Shown here piece after piece: positions 25,817-35,298 of a stretch of 64,000 bases of DNA. The DNA is from Meiothermus sp. QL-1 (GTDB lineage Bacteria; Deinococcota; Deinococci; Deinococcales; Thermaceae). The notes beneath the pieces were generated by a model. That model was not told the DNA's origin. It worked only from the letters and a program-made list of their open reading frames with translations, and did not search any database. Position 1 is the first letter of the stretch; every line of letters begins with the position of its first letter. The DNA is taken from the NCBI RefSeq assembly GCF_003351145.1, contig NZ_QQSV01000007.1:1-64000 (forward strand), given 5' to 3'. Both the position numbers and the translations under genes were made by a program.

Positions 25817-25822
25817 TAAACT
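25817..25822 (+). promoter_or_regulatory. Leaderless-type -10 box of the nucleotidyltransferase gene
   Basis: TAAACT, 7 nt before GTG 25830. It supports GTG as the start, since the frame is open much further upstream. Confidence 0.5.
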
Positions 25823-25829
25823 TAGGCCC

Positions 25830-26543
25830 GTGGAAGCCATTGTGCTGGCCGGGGGCAGGCCCGACGACCCCCTGGCCAAGAAGTTCGGCGTGGCCAGCAA
25901 GGCCCTGCTGCCCTACCGGGGCCGCCCTCTGGTGGAGCACACGCTACAGGCCCTACAGCAGGCTGGACTGGAGCTCATCCTGGTGGGCCCCCCTGGCGCC
26001 TACACCCCTGCCCCGAGCCACCACCTGGGCGACCAGGGAAGCCTCCTGGCCAACCTGAAGGCCGGGCTAGAGGCAGCCCGAAGCGAGCGGGTGCTGGTGG
26101 CCACCGGCGACATGCCCCTCCTCTCCAAAGAGGCGGTCCGCTGGGTGGTGGACAATGCTCCTGTGGCGGCCTTCGTCTACCCCATCGTGCCCCGTGCCCT
26201 CATCGAAGCCCGGTTTCCCGGGATGCGCCGCACCTACGCGCGGGTGCGGGAGGGAACCTTTACAGGGGGAAACCTGGTCCTCCTGGATAAGAAGCTCTTC
26301 CACACCGCCCTACCCCTCCTTCAGCAGGCCCTGGCGCTGCGCAAAAATCCGCTGGCCCTAGCCCGCCTGATTGGCCTGGGAACGCTATTTGGGGTGCTCC
26401 TGGGAAAAGCCAGCATCCCTGTGCTGGAGGCCCGGGTCTCGAGCCTCCTCAAAGCACCGGTCCGGGCCCTCATCACCCCCTACCCCGAGGTGGGGGTGGA
26501 TGTGGACCAGGAGCGGGACCTGGCCTGGCTGGACAGGGTGTAG
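25830..26543 (+). CDS. MobA-like NTP transferase family protein
   Basis: 237 residues from GTG 25830. N-terminal nucleotide-binding motif EAIVLAGGRPDD with a following lysine (VASKALLPYRGRPLVEH), then VATGDMPLLSK (metal-binding Asp) and GVDVDQERDLAWL at the C-terminus, which is the molybdenum-cofactor guanylyltransferase/CTP-type layout (DxPxL, DVDxxxD). Transfers a nucleotide to a phosphorylated acceptor; acceptor not known. The next gene starts 12 bases downstream. Confidence 0.8.
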   Translation: MEAIVLAGGRPDDPLAKKFGVASKALLPYRGRPLVEHTLQALQQAGLELILVGPPGAYTPAPSHHLGDQGSLLANLKAGLEAARSERVLVATGDMPLLSKEAVRWVVDNAPVAAFVYPIVPRALIEARFPGMRRTYARVREGTFTGGNLVLLDKKLFHTALPLLQQALALRKNPLALARLIGLGTLFGVLLGKASIPVLEARVSSLLKAPVRALITPYPEVGVDVDQERDLAWLDRV

Positions 26544-26555
26544 ACTGAGGCCCGG

Positions 26556-27092
26556 ATGCGAACGGTTCGTGAGCTGCGCATAGCCGGCCTCATCGCCTAT
26601 CTAGCCGCCCTGGTCTCCGGCCTTCTGGTCTCGGGCATCCTGCACCTGGCCTTCGGGGAGCGAGGCCAGTTCGGCTGGGAGGGCTTCAACCTTCTGGGCC
26701 TGCTGGAGGGGCTGGCCTTCCTTCTGGTCTTCACCCTCACCCTCTGGCTGGCCAAGCGGGCGGTGCGGGTCAACACCACCACCCTGCTTTCGGCCGGGCT
26801 CTTCGCCCCCACCTCGGCCCGGCGGCTGGCCCGGCCGGTCCCGGTCATCCATGCTCTGGAGTCTTTCGAGGGCAACATCGCCGTGCTGCTCGAAGGCGAC
26901 CAGCCCGTGGGGGTAATCGGTATCGCCGACTCGCTGGTCCCTTGGGACGAAGCCCCGGTTGTTCCAGGCGAGACCGCCGCCAGCGAACTGGGCGCGCTTT
27001 TTCGCCAACACCAAATCGTCTTTGTGGCCGACGGCAGCACAATTCACGGCATCATCACACGAGAGCGTTACTTCAAGTATCTGGGGTCTTAG
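26556..27092 (+). CDS. Two-helix membrane protein with CBS-like C-terminal domain
   Basis: 178 residues. Two N-terminal membrane helices (about 10-32 and 46-66), a short basic linker, then a soluble domain (SARRLARPVPVIHALESFEGN, GVIGIADSLVPWD, FVADGSTIHGIITRERYFKYL) whose xxGIITRxxxxxxL ending resembles one CBS repeat. No named family recognised. Lies directly after the nucleotidyltransferase gene and before pilT, all on the plus strand. Confidence 0.65.
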   Translation: MRTVRELRIAGLIAYLAALVSGLLVSGILHLAFGERGQFGWEGFNLLGLLEGLAFLLVFTLTLWLAKRAVRVNTTTLLSAGLFAPTSARRLARPVPVIHALESFEGNIAVLLEGDQPVGVIGIADSLVPWDEAPVVPGETAASELGALFRQHQIVFVADGSTIHGIITRERYFKYLGS

Positions 27093-27166
27093 GGCCGTGC
27101 GTCCTGCAAATAACCCGGGGTCGCCCTGGCCCTGGCGTATCCTTGAGGGTAGGACTGGAGATGCCC

Positions 27167-28276
27167 ATGAGCAAAGCCCTTGATATCGTAGACCTGCTCA
27201 ACCTGGCCGTGGACCGGGGCGCCAGCGACCTGGTCATCACGGTGGGCCTGCCCCCCATGATCAAGGTAGACGGCGAGTTTCGCTCCACCGAGTACGATGC
27301 CCTTACCCCTCAGGAGACCCGCCGGCTCACCTACGCCCTGATGGACGAGAAGCAGCAGCGGGTCTTCGAGGAAGAGAAAGAGCTCGACTTCTCCTTCAGT
27401 CTACCGGGCAAGGGCCGCTTCCGGGTCAATGTCTTCCTCCAGCGCGGCAGCGTGGGCGGGGTGCTCAGGGTGGTGCCCTCCAGCACCAAAAGCTTCGATG
27501 AGCTGGGCCTGCCCAAGACCATTGCGGAGATTGCCAACAGCCCGCGCGGCCTGGTGCTGGTGACAGGGCCCACCGGCTCAGGCAAGTCCACCACCCTGGC
27601 CTCCATGATCGACTACATCAACGAGAACAAGGCGGTGCACATCGTCACCATAGAAGACCCCATCGAGTTCTTCCACCGCCACAAGAGGGCCATCATCAAC
27701 CAGCGGGAGGTAGGCTCCGACACCCATAGCTTCCAAAAAGCCCTACGCTCAGTGCTGCGCCAGGCCCCGGACGTAATCCTGGTGGGCGAGATGCGCGACT
27801 ACGAGACCATCTCCGCCGCCATTACCGCCGCGGAGACCGGGCACCTGGTGATGGGTACCCTGCACACCAACAGCGCCCCGGAGACCATCGACCGCATCAT
27901 CGATGTTTTTCCCGAAGCGCAGCAGGAACAGGTGCGGGTGCAGCTCTCCAACAACCTGGTGGCGGTCCTCACCCAGCAGCTCCTGCCCAAAGCCTTCGGC
28001 GGGGGGCGGGTGCTGGCCTACGAGCTCATGGTGGCCACCCCGGCGGTGCGGGCCCTCATCCGGGAGGGCAAAAGCCACCAGCTTGTGAGCGTCATCCAGA
28101 CCGGAGGGCAGCACGGCATGATCACCATGGACGCCTGCTTGGCCGACCTGTACAAGCGCAAGCTCATCAGCTACGAGACCGGCCTCGCGCGCGCGGTAGA
28201 CCCGAAGGAGTTCGCCCGCCTGGCCGGGGCTGGCAGCGCCGCCCCCCAGGTGCAGACCAGCATGCGGCGTCCGTAG
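27167..28276 (+). CDS. pilT: Type IV pilus retraction ATPase PilT
   Basis: 369 residues from ATG 27167, chosen because GGAG lies 6 nt upstream; ATG 27161 is also in frame. AAA+ secretion ATPase: GPTGSGKSTT (Walker A), DVILVGEMRDYETI (Walker B), GTLHTNSA (His box), C-terminal VRALIREGKSHQ matching the PilT AIRNLIRE motif. It depolymerises type IV pili for twitching and DNA uptake. A polysaccharide operon follows on the same strand after about 90 bases. Confidence 0.95.
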   Translation: MSKALDIVDLLNLAVDRGASDLVITVGLPPMIKVDGEFRSTEYDALTPQETRRLTYALMDEKQQRVFEEEKELDFSFSLPGKGRFRVNVFLQRGSVGGVLRVVPSSTKSFDELGLPKTIAEIANSPRGLVLVTGPTGSGKSTTLASMIDYINENKAVHIVTIEDPIEFFHRHKRAIINQREVGSDTHSFQKALRSVLRQAPDVILVGEMRDYETISAAITAAETGHLVMGTLHTNSAPETIDRIIDVFPEAQQEQVRVQLSNNLVAVLTQQLLPKAFGGGRVLAYELMVATPAVRALIREGKSHQLVSVIQTGGQHGMITMDACLADLYKRKLISYETGLARAVDPKEFARLAGAGSAAPQVQTSMRRP

Positions 28277-28368
28277 ATACCCCTGGCGTTATTTGAGCGT
28301 TCAGGCCGTTAAGGTAGGGCACAAGCCCCCCGGAAAACCTTACCCTTGGTGGTAGGCCTTTGCCGGGT

Positions 28369-29625
28369 ATGAAAGCGCATATGGGACTCCACCGGGTCTT
28401 CAACAGCCGCATCGTCCAGAACGCGGCCTCCCTCTACGCGGTGCAGTTCCTGGCCTACCTGCTGCCCCTCATCTCCCTCCCCTACCTGGCCCGGACCCTC
28501 GAGCCCCTCCACTTTGGCCTGGTGGCCTTCGCCCAGAGCTTCGCCAACTGGCTGGCCGTGCTGGGGGAGTACGGCTTCACCTACTCGGCCACCCGCTCGC
28601 TGGCCCGCCAGCGCGAGCGCAAGGAGGCCGTAGCCGGCATCGTGGCCTCCGTCCTCGGCGCCAAGCTCATTCTGGTTCTGGGCATGGTCCTGCTCACTTT
28701 GGGGGCAGGGGCCTTCGTGCAGAGTTTCCGCCAATACCCCGAGCTGGTCTTCTGGGCTCTTCTGATTGCCATATTCATCGCCCTCAGGCCCACCTGGTAC
28801 TTCCAGGCCATCGAGCGGGCCTGGCTGGTGGCCCTCATGGAGGGCCTAATCCGGGTGGGCCACCTGGCCGCCATCTTTGCCTTTGTGCGGGGCCCCGAGG
28901 ACGCCTGGGTGGCCCTGGCCGCCCAGGCCCTGGCCACGGGGGGGGTGGCGGGGCTCGAGCTCTACCTGATGTACCGCGAGGTCCCCTTTCGCCTCCCCAA
29001 CCTTCCCCTGAGCTGGGTGGCCTTGCGGGTGGGCTTCAGCCTCTTCCTCTCGCGGGCTTCAGACAGCCTGTACACCTCGGCCAACGGGATGATTCTGGGC
29101 CTCCTCACCACCCCTGTGCAGGTGGCCTTCTTCGAGACCGGCAACCGCCTGGCGCGCCCAGGGCTTTCCATCCTGTGGCCCCTGGCCCAGGCCATCTACC
29201 CCCGTATCAACCACCTGATCCGGCGCGATGCCCAGGCGGCCCAGCGGCTGAGCCGCCTGGCGCTTTGGAGCACGCTGGGCATCGGCCTAGTCGGAGGGGC
29301 GTTTTTGGCCATCCTGGCCCCCTACCTGATCCGCCTGCTCTTCGGGGAAGCCTACGAGACCTCGGTGCGGGTGCTGCAGGTTTTGTCTCTGCTGCTGCCC
29401 ATCGTGGCCTTTGGGTACTCGCTTTCCATGCAGTACATGTTCCCCAGGCAGATGGACCGGGAGGTAATGTACTCCGTACTCAGCGCCGGCCTGGTCAACC
29501 TGGCCCTGGCCGCGCTGCTGGCACCCCGGCTGGGCGCACTGGGCATGGCTTTTGCAGTGGTGGCCGCCGAGGCCTGGGCAGCTTTGTTCCGCTTTTTCGT
29601 GCTGAAAAGAAAGGGGGTGCTATGA
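28369..29625 (+). CDS. Wzx-type polysaccharide flippase
   Basis: 418 residues, about 12-14 membrane helices. Typical MATE/MOP flippase start NAASLYAVQFLAYLLPLISLPYLARTL, a central RPTWYFQAIERAW, and VAFFETGNRLARP. It moves undecaprenyl-linked oligosaccharide across the inner membrane. First gene of the chained operon to 36219; the next start overlaps its stop (ATGA). ATG 28381 (MGLHRVF) is an alternative start. Confidence 0.88.
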   Translation: MKAHMGLHRVFNSRIVQNAASLYAVQFLAYLLPLISLPYLARTLEPLHFGLVAFAQSFANWLAVLGEYGFTYSATRSLARQRERKEAVAGIVASVLGAKLILVLGMVLLTLGAGAFVQSFRQYPELVFWALLIAIFIALRPTWYFQAIERAWLVALMEGLIRVGHLAAIFAFVRGPEDAWVALAAQALATGGVAGLELYLMYREVPFRLPNLPLSWVALRVGFSLFLSRASDSLYTSANGMILGLLTTPVQVAFFETGNRLARPGLSILWPLAQAIYPRINHLIRRDAQAAQRLSRLALWSTLGIGLVGGAFLAILAPYLIRLLFGEAYETSVRVLQVLSLLLPIVAFGYSLSMQYMFPRQMDREVMYSVLSAGLVNLALAALLAPRLGALGMAFAVVAAEAWAALFRFFVLKRKGVL

Positions 29626-30767
29626 AGCCGCGGGTACTCTTCTACCTGCCCGTGCTGGGCTACGGCGGGGTGGAGCGGGTGACGCAGTATCTGGCCCGAG
29701 GGCTGGCGGACCGCTACGACATCCTGATTACCGCCCAGGGCGCAGAGTCCCGGCACTTGCTGGAAGCCCGGCTACCCCCCAACGTAGCCCTGCTGCCCGC
29801 CCCCACCCGGCGCGCGGCCATGTCCCACCGAGCCATCCCGGCCCAGGCGGCCCGCCTGCTCGGGCTAATCCGGCGCCACCGTCCCCACTTGCTGCTCTCT
29901 GCCTGGCCCCGGGTGCACCTCACGGTGGGGCTGGCCTACCGCTTTCTGCCCCAAGCCCAGCGCCCCCGCTGGGTGCTCACCGAGCACAACGAGATCGGGG
30001 GCTATCTGGGGCAAGGCTGGCGGGCGACGCTCAAGCGCCGCCTCCTGGCAAGCCTGGTGCGAGGAGCCGATGCCTATGTGGCGGTTTCCCGAGAGGTAGC
30101 GCGGCTCTCCGAGGGCGTATACCCCGGGGCGCGCTTCCAGGTCATCTACAACCCGGCCATCTCCCCGGAGCTAGAACGAAAGGCCCAAGAGCCCGTGGAC
30201 CACCCCTGGTTCAGGGCAAACCCGGTGGTGCTCTCAGTAGGCCGGATGGAGGCCATGAAGGACTTCCCCACCCTGCTGCGGGCCTTTGCCCGGGTGCTAG
30301 AGCAAAAGCCCGAGGCCCGGCTGGTCATCCTGGGGGACGGCCCGCTGCGGCCTGAACTGGAGGCGCTGGCCCGCGCGCTGGGCATCGCGGAGAAGGTCTG
30401 GATGCCCGGGCTGGAGCCCAACCCCTACAAGTACATGGCCCGGGCCGCGGTCTTTACCCTGTCCTCGGCCTACGGCGAGGCCTCACCCTTGGTGCTGAGC
30501 GAAGCCATGTACCTGGGCCGGCCGGTGGTGCTCACCCGCTTCGCCACCGCCCCGGAGTTCGTGGAATCGGGCCAGGACGGGCTTCTGGTCGAGTTGGGCA
30601 ACCCCCAGGCCCTAGCAGAGGGGCTTCTCAGGGTGCTGCAAAACCCCAGCCTGGGAGAGATGTGGGGCCAGCGGGCCAGGGCCAAGGCCCTGGCCCGCTT
30701 CGCGGTGGAAGCGGCGGTGGAGCGCTACGCTGCCCTCTTTGCCGAGGTGCTGGGAATGAGAGTATGA
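29622..30767 (+). CDS. GT4-type glycosyltransferase
   Basis: 381 residues. GT-B fold: N-terminal GYGGVERVTQYLARGLA, acceptor-side TEHNEIGGYLG, donor-side LSVGRMEAMKDFPTLLRAF, LVILGDGPLRPELEAL, and the nucleotide-sugar site YGEASPLVLSEAMYLGRPVV with ExxxxxxxE spacing. Retaining mechanism expected. It shares xxPxDHPWF and RAF motifs with the next gene, so the two look like a tandem duplication. ATGA overlaps at both ends give translational coupling. Confidence 0.9.
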   Translation: MKPRVLFYLPVLGYGGVERVTQYLARGLADRYDILITAQGAESRHLLEARLPPNVALLPAPTRRAAMSHRAIPAQAARLLGLIRRHRPHLLLSAWPRVHLTVGLAYRFLPQAQRPRWVLTEHNEIGGYLGQGWRATLKRRLLASLVRGADAYVAVSREVARLSEGVYPGARFQVIYNPAISPELERKAQEPVDHPWFRANPVVLSVGRMEAMKDFPTLLRAFARVLEQKPEARLVILGDGPLRPELEALARALGIAEKVWMPGLEPNPYKYMARAAVFTLSSAYGEASPLVLSEAMYLGRPVVLTRFATAPEFVESGQDGLLVELGNPQALAEGLLRVLQNPSLGEMWGQRARAKALARFAVEAAVERYAALFAEVLGMRV

Positions 30768-31855
30768 AGGAGCGATTCGCCATCTACCTTCCAGCCCTGC
30801 TCGGAGGCGGGGCCGAGCGGTCCATGCTGAATCTGGCCATCGGCCTAGCGCAGCAAAACCTGGCGGTGGACCTGGTGCTGGCCCAGGCCACCGGGCCCTA
30901 CCTCGAGCGGGTCCCCCCCACGGTGCGGCTGGTGGACCTCGGGGCAGGCCGGGTGCTGGCCAGCCTGCCCCACCTGGTGCGCTACCTGCGCCAGGAGAAG
31001 CCCACCGGCCTGGTCTCGGCCCTCGACCACGCCAACGTGGTGGCCCTCTGGGCCCGCCGTCTCGCTGGGGTAAAGACCCGGGTGGTGGTCTGCCTGCAGA
31101 ACACCCCCAGCCAGGACACCCGGCATGCCCCCTCCCTTCGGGGCCGGCTGCTGCCGCTGGCCATGCGGCTCTTCTACCCCTGGGCCGAGGGCATTGTGGG
31201 GGTCTCCCAGGGGGTGGTGGACGACTTTGCGCGCCTGAGCGGCATCCGCCGGGCACAGGTCATCCACAACCCGGTGGTCACCCCAGAGCTCTTTCAAAGG
31301 GCCGAGGAGCCCCTGGACCACCCCTGGTTCCAGCCCGGCGAACCCCCGGTGCTGCTCGGGGTAGGCCGGCTCACCCGGCAGAAGAACTTTCCCAACCTTG
31401 TGCGGGCCTTCGCCGAGGTACACCAGCGCCGGCCGGCGCGGCTTCTGATCCTGGGTGAGGGGGAGGAGCGGGCCGCGCTGGAGGGGCTGGTTCGCTCGCT
31501 GGGGCTGGAGGGGGCGGTGGCCCTGCCGGGGTTCGTGCAGAACCCCTACCCCTACATGAAGCGGGCTGCGGTCTTCGTGCTCTCCTCGGACTGGGAGGGT
31601 TTGCCCACCGTGCTTATCGAGGCTTTGGCGCTGGGCACCCCGGTGGTGGCAACCGATTGCCCCAGCGGGCCCCGGGAGATTCTGCAGAATGGACGTTTTG
31701 GCCGCCTCGTGCCTGTGGGCGACGCCCAGGCATTGGCCGGGGCCCTCGAGGCCACCTTGCTCGAGCCCCGGCCCAGCATACCGGAGGAGGCCTACCGTCC
31801 TTACACCCAGGCCGAGGTGGTGGCCCAGTATCTGCGGCTCCTGAGAGGAGGCTAG
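30764..31855 (+). CDS. GT4-type glycosyltransferase
   Basis: 363 residues. GGGAERSMLNLAIGLAQ at the N-terminus, EPLDHPWFQPGEPPVLLGVG then RLTRQKNFPNLVRAF, LLILGEGEERAALE, and the donor site DWEGLPTVLIEALALGTPVV. Cytoplasmic membrane-associated sugar transferase of the repeat-unit assembly line. Closest in layout to the preceding gene. It starts in an ATGA overlap; the ligase/polymerase gene starts one base after its stop. Confidence 0.9.
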   Translation: MKERFAIYLPALLGGGAERSMLNLAIGLAQQNLAVDLVLAQATGPYLERVPPTVRLVDLGAGRVLASLPHLVRYLRQEKPTGLVSALDHANVVALWARRLAGVKTRVVVCLQNTPSQDTRHAPSLRGRLLPLAMRLFYPWAEGIVGVSQGVVDDFARLSGIRRAQVIHNPVVTPELFQRAEEPLDHPWFQPGEPPVLLGVGRLTRQKNFPNLVRAFAEVHQRRPARLLILGEGEERAALEGLVRSLGLEGAVALPGFVQNPYPYMKRAAVFVLSSDWEGLPTVLIEALALGTPVVATDCPSGPREILQNGRFGRLVPVGDAQALAGALEATLLEPRPSIPEEAYRPYTQAEVVAQYLRLLRGG

Positions 31856-31856
31856 G

Positions 31857-33026
31857 ATGGCGCGGCTGGCTTATTCGGTCCTCTGGCTCTACGTATTTAC
31901 CCTACCCTGGGAGAACGTCCTTCTCATACCAGGCCTCGGCACCCTGAGCCGCTACGTGGGCATCCTGGCGGCCCTGGCCACCCTGGCCTATGTCCTCACC
32001 TCCGGCCGGGTGCGGCTGCACTGGGTGCACCTGGTGGCGCTCGGCTTCGTGCTCCTTTCGGTGCTGAGCTACTTCTGGAGCATCGCCCCCCAGGACACCC
32101 TGGAGCGCATCCTGCAGTACGGCCTTCTGTGGATGTTCTTCTGGGCGATTTTCGTGGTGCTGGAGGCCGAGGGGCCCATCCGGAGAATCATGAGCGCCTA
32201 CGTCCTCGGGGCCTACGTGGCTGCAGGCAACACCGTCTACAACTTCCTTAGCGGCAGCGAGGTGGTCTACCAGCGCTACGCCGCGGCCAACTTCGATCCC
32301 GGCGACCTCTCCTTCGTACTCTCTATAGGCATCCCTCTGGCCTGGTACCTGGCCTTGCGGGAGACGGGCGGCTGGACCTGGCTCTACCGAGTCTACCCCC
32401 TGGTCGCCCTGGGGGTGGTCTTCCTGACCGCAGCCCGGGCCGGCCTGCTGGGGGTGGCGGTGGGGCTCTTGTTCGTGGTGCTCACCCTGCCGCGGGCCAC
32501 CTGGCAGCTCAAGACCCTAACCGGGGCGCTGGCCGCCCTGGCCCTAGCCCTGATCCCCACCCTGATACCCCCAGAAAGCTTCTCCCGTCTGGCCACTCTC
32601 CTCGACGAGGTGAGCAGCGGCACCCTCAACGACCGCACCAACATCTGGCTGGCCGGCTGGCAGGTCTTCGGCGAGCACCCCCTCCTGGGCACCGGGGCCG
32701 GCACCTTTGGGGCCAGTTTGGAGGGCCACCCCTGGTTCCGCCAGTGGGTTGCGCCCCACAACCTGTTCGTAGCCATCGGCGCCGAGATGGGGGTGGTGGG
32801 GCTTTTGCTGCTGGTGGGGCTTTTGGGAGGGGTGGCCGCCCGCCTGCCCTCCCTGCCCCCTTTAGAGCGGCTTTTGTGGGCCTCTGTCTTCCTGATCCTG
32901 ATGCTGGCCTGCATGGCCCAGAACTGGGAGTGGCGCAAACAGACCTGGTTCGTCCTGGGCATGATCCTGGCCCACTGGGCCGCCCTGTCCCAAGGCCAGG
33001 TCCGACCGGAAAGGAGGCCCCTGTGA
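31857..33026 (+). CDS. O-antigen ligase/polymerase-like membrane protein
   Basis: 389 residues with about 10-11 membrane helices and a large periplasmic loop. The Wzy_C/WaaL block is DRTNIWLAGWQVFGEHPLLG then GTGAGTF, followed by APHNLFVAIGAEMGVVGLLL, where the His of PHNLF is the usual catalytic-type residue. It joins repeat units to polymer, or polymer to a lipid carrier; in a lineage without typical LPS, polymerase is the likelier role. Its stop overlaps the next GTG start (GTGA). Confidence 0.85.
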   Translation: MARLAYSVLWLYVFTLPWENVLLIPGLGTLSRYVGILAALATLAYVLTSGRVRLHWVHLVALGFVLLSVLSYFWSIAPQDTLERILQYGLLWMFFWAIFVVLEAEGPIRRIMSAYVLGAYVAAGNTVYNFLSGSEVVYQRYAAANFDPGDLSFVLSIGIPLAWYLALRETGGWTWLYRVYPLVALGVVFLTAARAGLLGVAVGLLFVVLTLPRATWQLKTLTGALAALALALIPTLIPPESFSRLATLLDEVSSGTLNDRTNIWLAGWQVFGEHPLLGTGAGTFGASLEGHPWFRQWVAPHNLFVAIGAEMGVVGLLLLVGLLGGVAARLPSLPPLERLLWASVFLILMLACMAQNWEWRKQTWFVLGMILAHWAALSQGQVRPERRPL

Positions 33027-34159
33027 AGCGCCTTTTGCTCCTCATCACCTCGCTTTCCTACGGCGGGGCCGAGTCGCAGCTTGTGGCCCTGGCCCGGGGC
33101 CTGGCCCAGCTCGGCTGGAGGGTGCGGGTGGTCTGCATGACCCCCCTGGGACCCCTGGCCCAGCCCCTCGAGGCGGCTGGAATCCCGGTGGACTCACTCG
33201 GCATGCGCCCTGGCCGACCCAGCCTGCGGGGGTTCGTGCGCATGGTCCGGCTGGTGCGGGCCTTCCGCCCCCAGGTGCTCCACGCCCACATGGTGCACGC
33301 CAACCTGCTGGCCCGCCTGGTTCGCCCCTTCGCCCCGGTTCCGCTCGTCCTCTGCACCGCCCACAACCTCATCGAGGGGGGGCGGGTACGGGAGTGGGCC
33401 TACCGGCTGACCGATTTCCTCTGCGACCTTACCACCCAGGTGAGCGAGGCCGGGCTCAGGCGCTACCTCGAGGTGGGGGCCATCCCGCCAGGGCGGGGGC
33501 TTTATCTGCCCAACGGGGTGGATACCGCCCGCTTCGCCCCCGACCCCCAGGCCCGCGCCGAGTTGCGCCGGGATATGGGCCTCGGGGAGGAGTTTGTCTG
33601 GCTGGCCGTGGGCCGCTTCGCCCCGGCCAAGGACTACCCCAACCTGCTCCGGGCTTTTGCCCTGCTGGCCCCCAGACATCCCCAGGCCCAGCTTTGGCTG
33701 GTGGGCCAGGGGCCGCTGCGGGAGAGCACGCGGAAGCTGGCCGAGGAGCTGGGGCTTGGCGCCCAGGTGCGCTTCCTGGGGGCCCGCGGGGACATCCCCC
33801 GCCTCATGAACGCGGCCGACGCCTACGTGATGTCCTCGGCCTGGGAAGGTATGCCCATGGTGCTTTTGGAAGCTGCCTCGGTGGGCCTGCCCATCGTCGC
33901 CACCGATGTGGGGGGCAACCGCGAGGTGGTAGAGGAGGGAAGAAACGGCTTTTTGGTGCCCCCCGGCGACAGCGCCCGGCTGGCTGCGGCCATGGAGGAC
34001 CTGATGCAAAAGGATGAGCTCGAGCGCCGCCAGATGGGCCAGGCGGGCCGCCAGCGGGTGCGGGAACACTACGACCTGCAACGCATCATCCAACGCTGGG
34101 AGGAGCTTTACCTCCAGCTGCTCGCAGCCAAGGGCCTGCAAGCCCTAGGAGAAAGCTAA
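33023..34159 (+). CDS. GT4-type glycosyltransferase
   Basis: 378 residues from GTG 33023, with AAGGAGG upstream and a 4-base overlap with the preceding stop. SYGGAESQLVALARGLA, VLHAHMVHANLLARL, LYLPNGVDTARFAP, AVGRFAPAKDYPNLLRAF, LVGQGPLREST and the donor motif WEGMPMVLLEAASVGLPIV with a GGNREVV follow-on. A typical capsular/exopolysaccharide sugar transferase. Confidence 0.9.
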   Translation: MKRLLLLITSLSYGGAESQLVALARGLAQLGWRVRVVCMTPLGPLAQPLEAAGIPVDSLGMRPGRPSLRGFVRMVRLVRAFRPQVLHAHMVHANLLARLVRPFAPVPLVLCTAHNLIEGGRVREWAYRLTDFLCDLTTQVSEAGLRRYLEVGAIPPGRGLYLPNGVDTARFAPDPQARAELRRDMGLGEEFVWLAVGRFAPAKDYPNLLRAFALLAPRHPQAQLWLVGQGPLRESTRKLAEELGLGAQVRFLGARGDIPRLMNAADAYVMSSAWEGMPMVLLEAASVGLPIVATDVGGNREVVEEGRNGFLVPPGDSARLAAAMEDLMQKDELERRQMGQAGRQRVREHYDLQRIIQRWEELYLQLLAAKGLQALGES

Positions 34160-35295
34160 TGCCCAAGCTGCTCATCGTTGCCACCACCGCGCTTTTTTTC
34201 ACCGAGTTTCTCCTGCCCTACGCCACCCACTTCCGCCGGCAGGGCTGGCGGGTGGACGGGGCGGCAGCCGATGCCCCGGGGTGCGAGGCCTGCCGGGCCG
34301 CCTTCGACCACCTCTTCCACCTCCCCATGTCCCGCAACCCCCTTGACCCCCGCAACCTACCCCTGGGCATGCGCACCCTGCGCGGCATCGTCGAGCGGGA
34401 AGGCTACCAGATCGTGCATGTGCACACCCCCATTGCAGCTTTCGTCGCCCGGCTGGCCCTGCGGAGCTGGCGGGCGCGGGGCCAAGGGCGACTCATCTAC
34501 ACCGCCCACGGCTTCCACTTCCACCCTCACGGCCACCCGGTCAAGAACGCACTTTTCTACGGGCTGGAACGGGTGGCCGCTCCCTACACCGACTACCTGG
34601 TGGTGATGAACGAGACCGACCGCAAAGCGGCCGAGCGGCTGGTGGGCCCTTCCCGGACGGTCTACATGCCGGGGATTGGGGTGGACCTGGAGTTCTACTC
34701 CAGCCGCCAGGCCCCCCCCGAAGCGGTGGCGGCGCTGCGCCGCTCGTTGGGGCTCGGGCCCGGGACCCCCTACTTCCTGATGATTGCCGAGTTCATACCG
34801 CGCAAGCGCCACCGCGACGCCCTCCAGGCCTTCGCCCTCCTGGGCGATACCCAGGCCCACCTGCTCCTGGCCGGCCAGGGGGTGCTGATGGAAGAGATGA
34901 AAGCCCTGGCGGCCCGCCTGGGCATTGCCCAGCGGGTGCACTTCCTGGGCTACCGCCGGGATATCCCTGCCCTGATCCAGGGGGCCCTTGCCACCCTGCT
35001 GCCCTCGGAACAGGAGGGCCTGCCGCGGGCCATCATGGAGTCGTTCTGTTTGGGCGTACCGGCCATCGGGGCTGATGTGCGGGGCATCCGCGAGCTGCTG
35101 CAGGATGGGGCCGGCCTTTTGCACCCGGTGGGGGATGTAAGGGCCTTGGCCCAGGCCATGCGCTGGGTACTGGAAAACCCCGAGGCCAGCCGGGCCATGG
35201 GCCGACTGGGGCAGGAGCGGGTCAAGGCCTACGACCTGCGCAACCTGCTGCGGCTGCACGAGGAGCTTTACGCCAAGGCTTTGGAGAAGAGATGA
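34159..35295 (+). CDS. GT4-type glycosyltransferase (EpsD/CapM-like)
   Basis: 378 residues; the ATG shares its A with the previous TAA. FFTEFLLPYATHFRRQGW, IVHVHTPIAAFVARLA, YTAHGFHFHPHGHPVKN, MPGIGVDLEFY, IAEFIPRKRHRDALQAF, LLLAGQGVLMEEMK and EQEGLPRAIMESFCLGVPAI. The AHGFHF and GIGVDxxxF motifs are those of EpsD/CapM-type transferases. It precedes the initiating transferase gene by 3 bases. Confidence 0.88.
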   Translation: MPKLLIVATTALFFTEFLLPYATHFRRQGWRVDGAAADAPGCEACRAAFDHLFHLPMSRNPLDPRNLPLGMRTLRGIVEREGYQIVHVHTPIAAFVARLALRSWRARGQGRLIYTAHGFHFHPHGHPVKNALFYGLERVAAPYTDYLVVMNETDRKAAERLVGPSRTVYMPGIGVDLEFYSSRQAPPEAVAALRRSLGLGPGTPYFLMIAEFIPRKRHRDALQAFALLGDTQAHLLLAGQGVLMEEMKALAARLGIAQRVHFLGYRRDIPALIQGALATLLPSEQEGLPRAIMESFCLGVPAIGADVRGIRELLQDGAGLLHPVGDVRALAQAMRWVLENPEASRAMGRLGQERVKAYDLRNLLRLHEELYAKALEKR

Positions 35296-35298
35296 GCT

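Noticed and set aside
28277-28368. Terminator between pilT and the polysaccharide operon
   Set aside because: The AAGGTAGGG and CCTTACCCTT stretches are only imperfectly complementary and no T-run follows.
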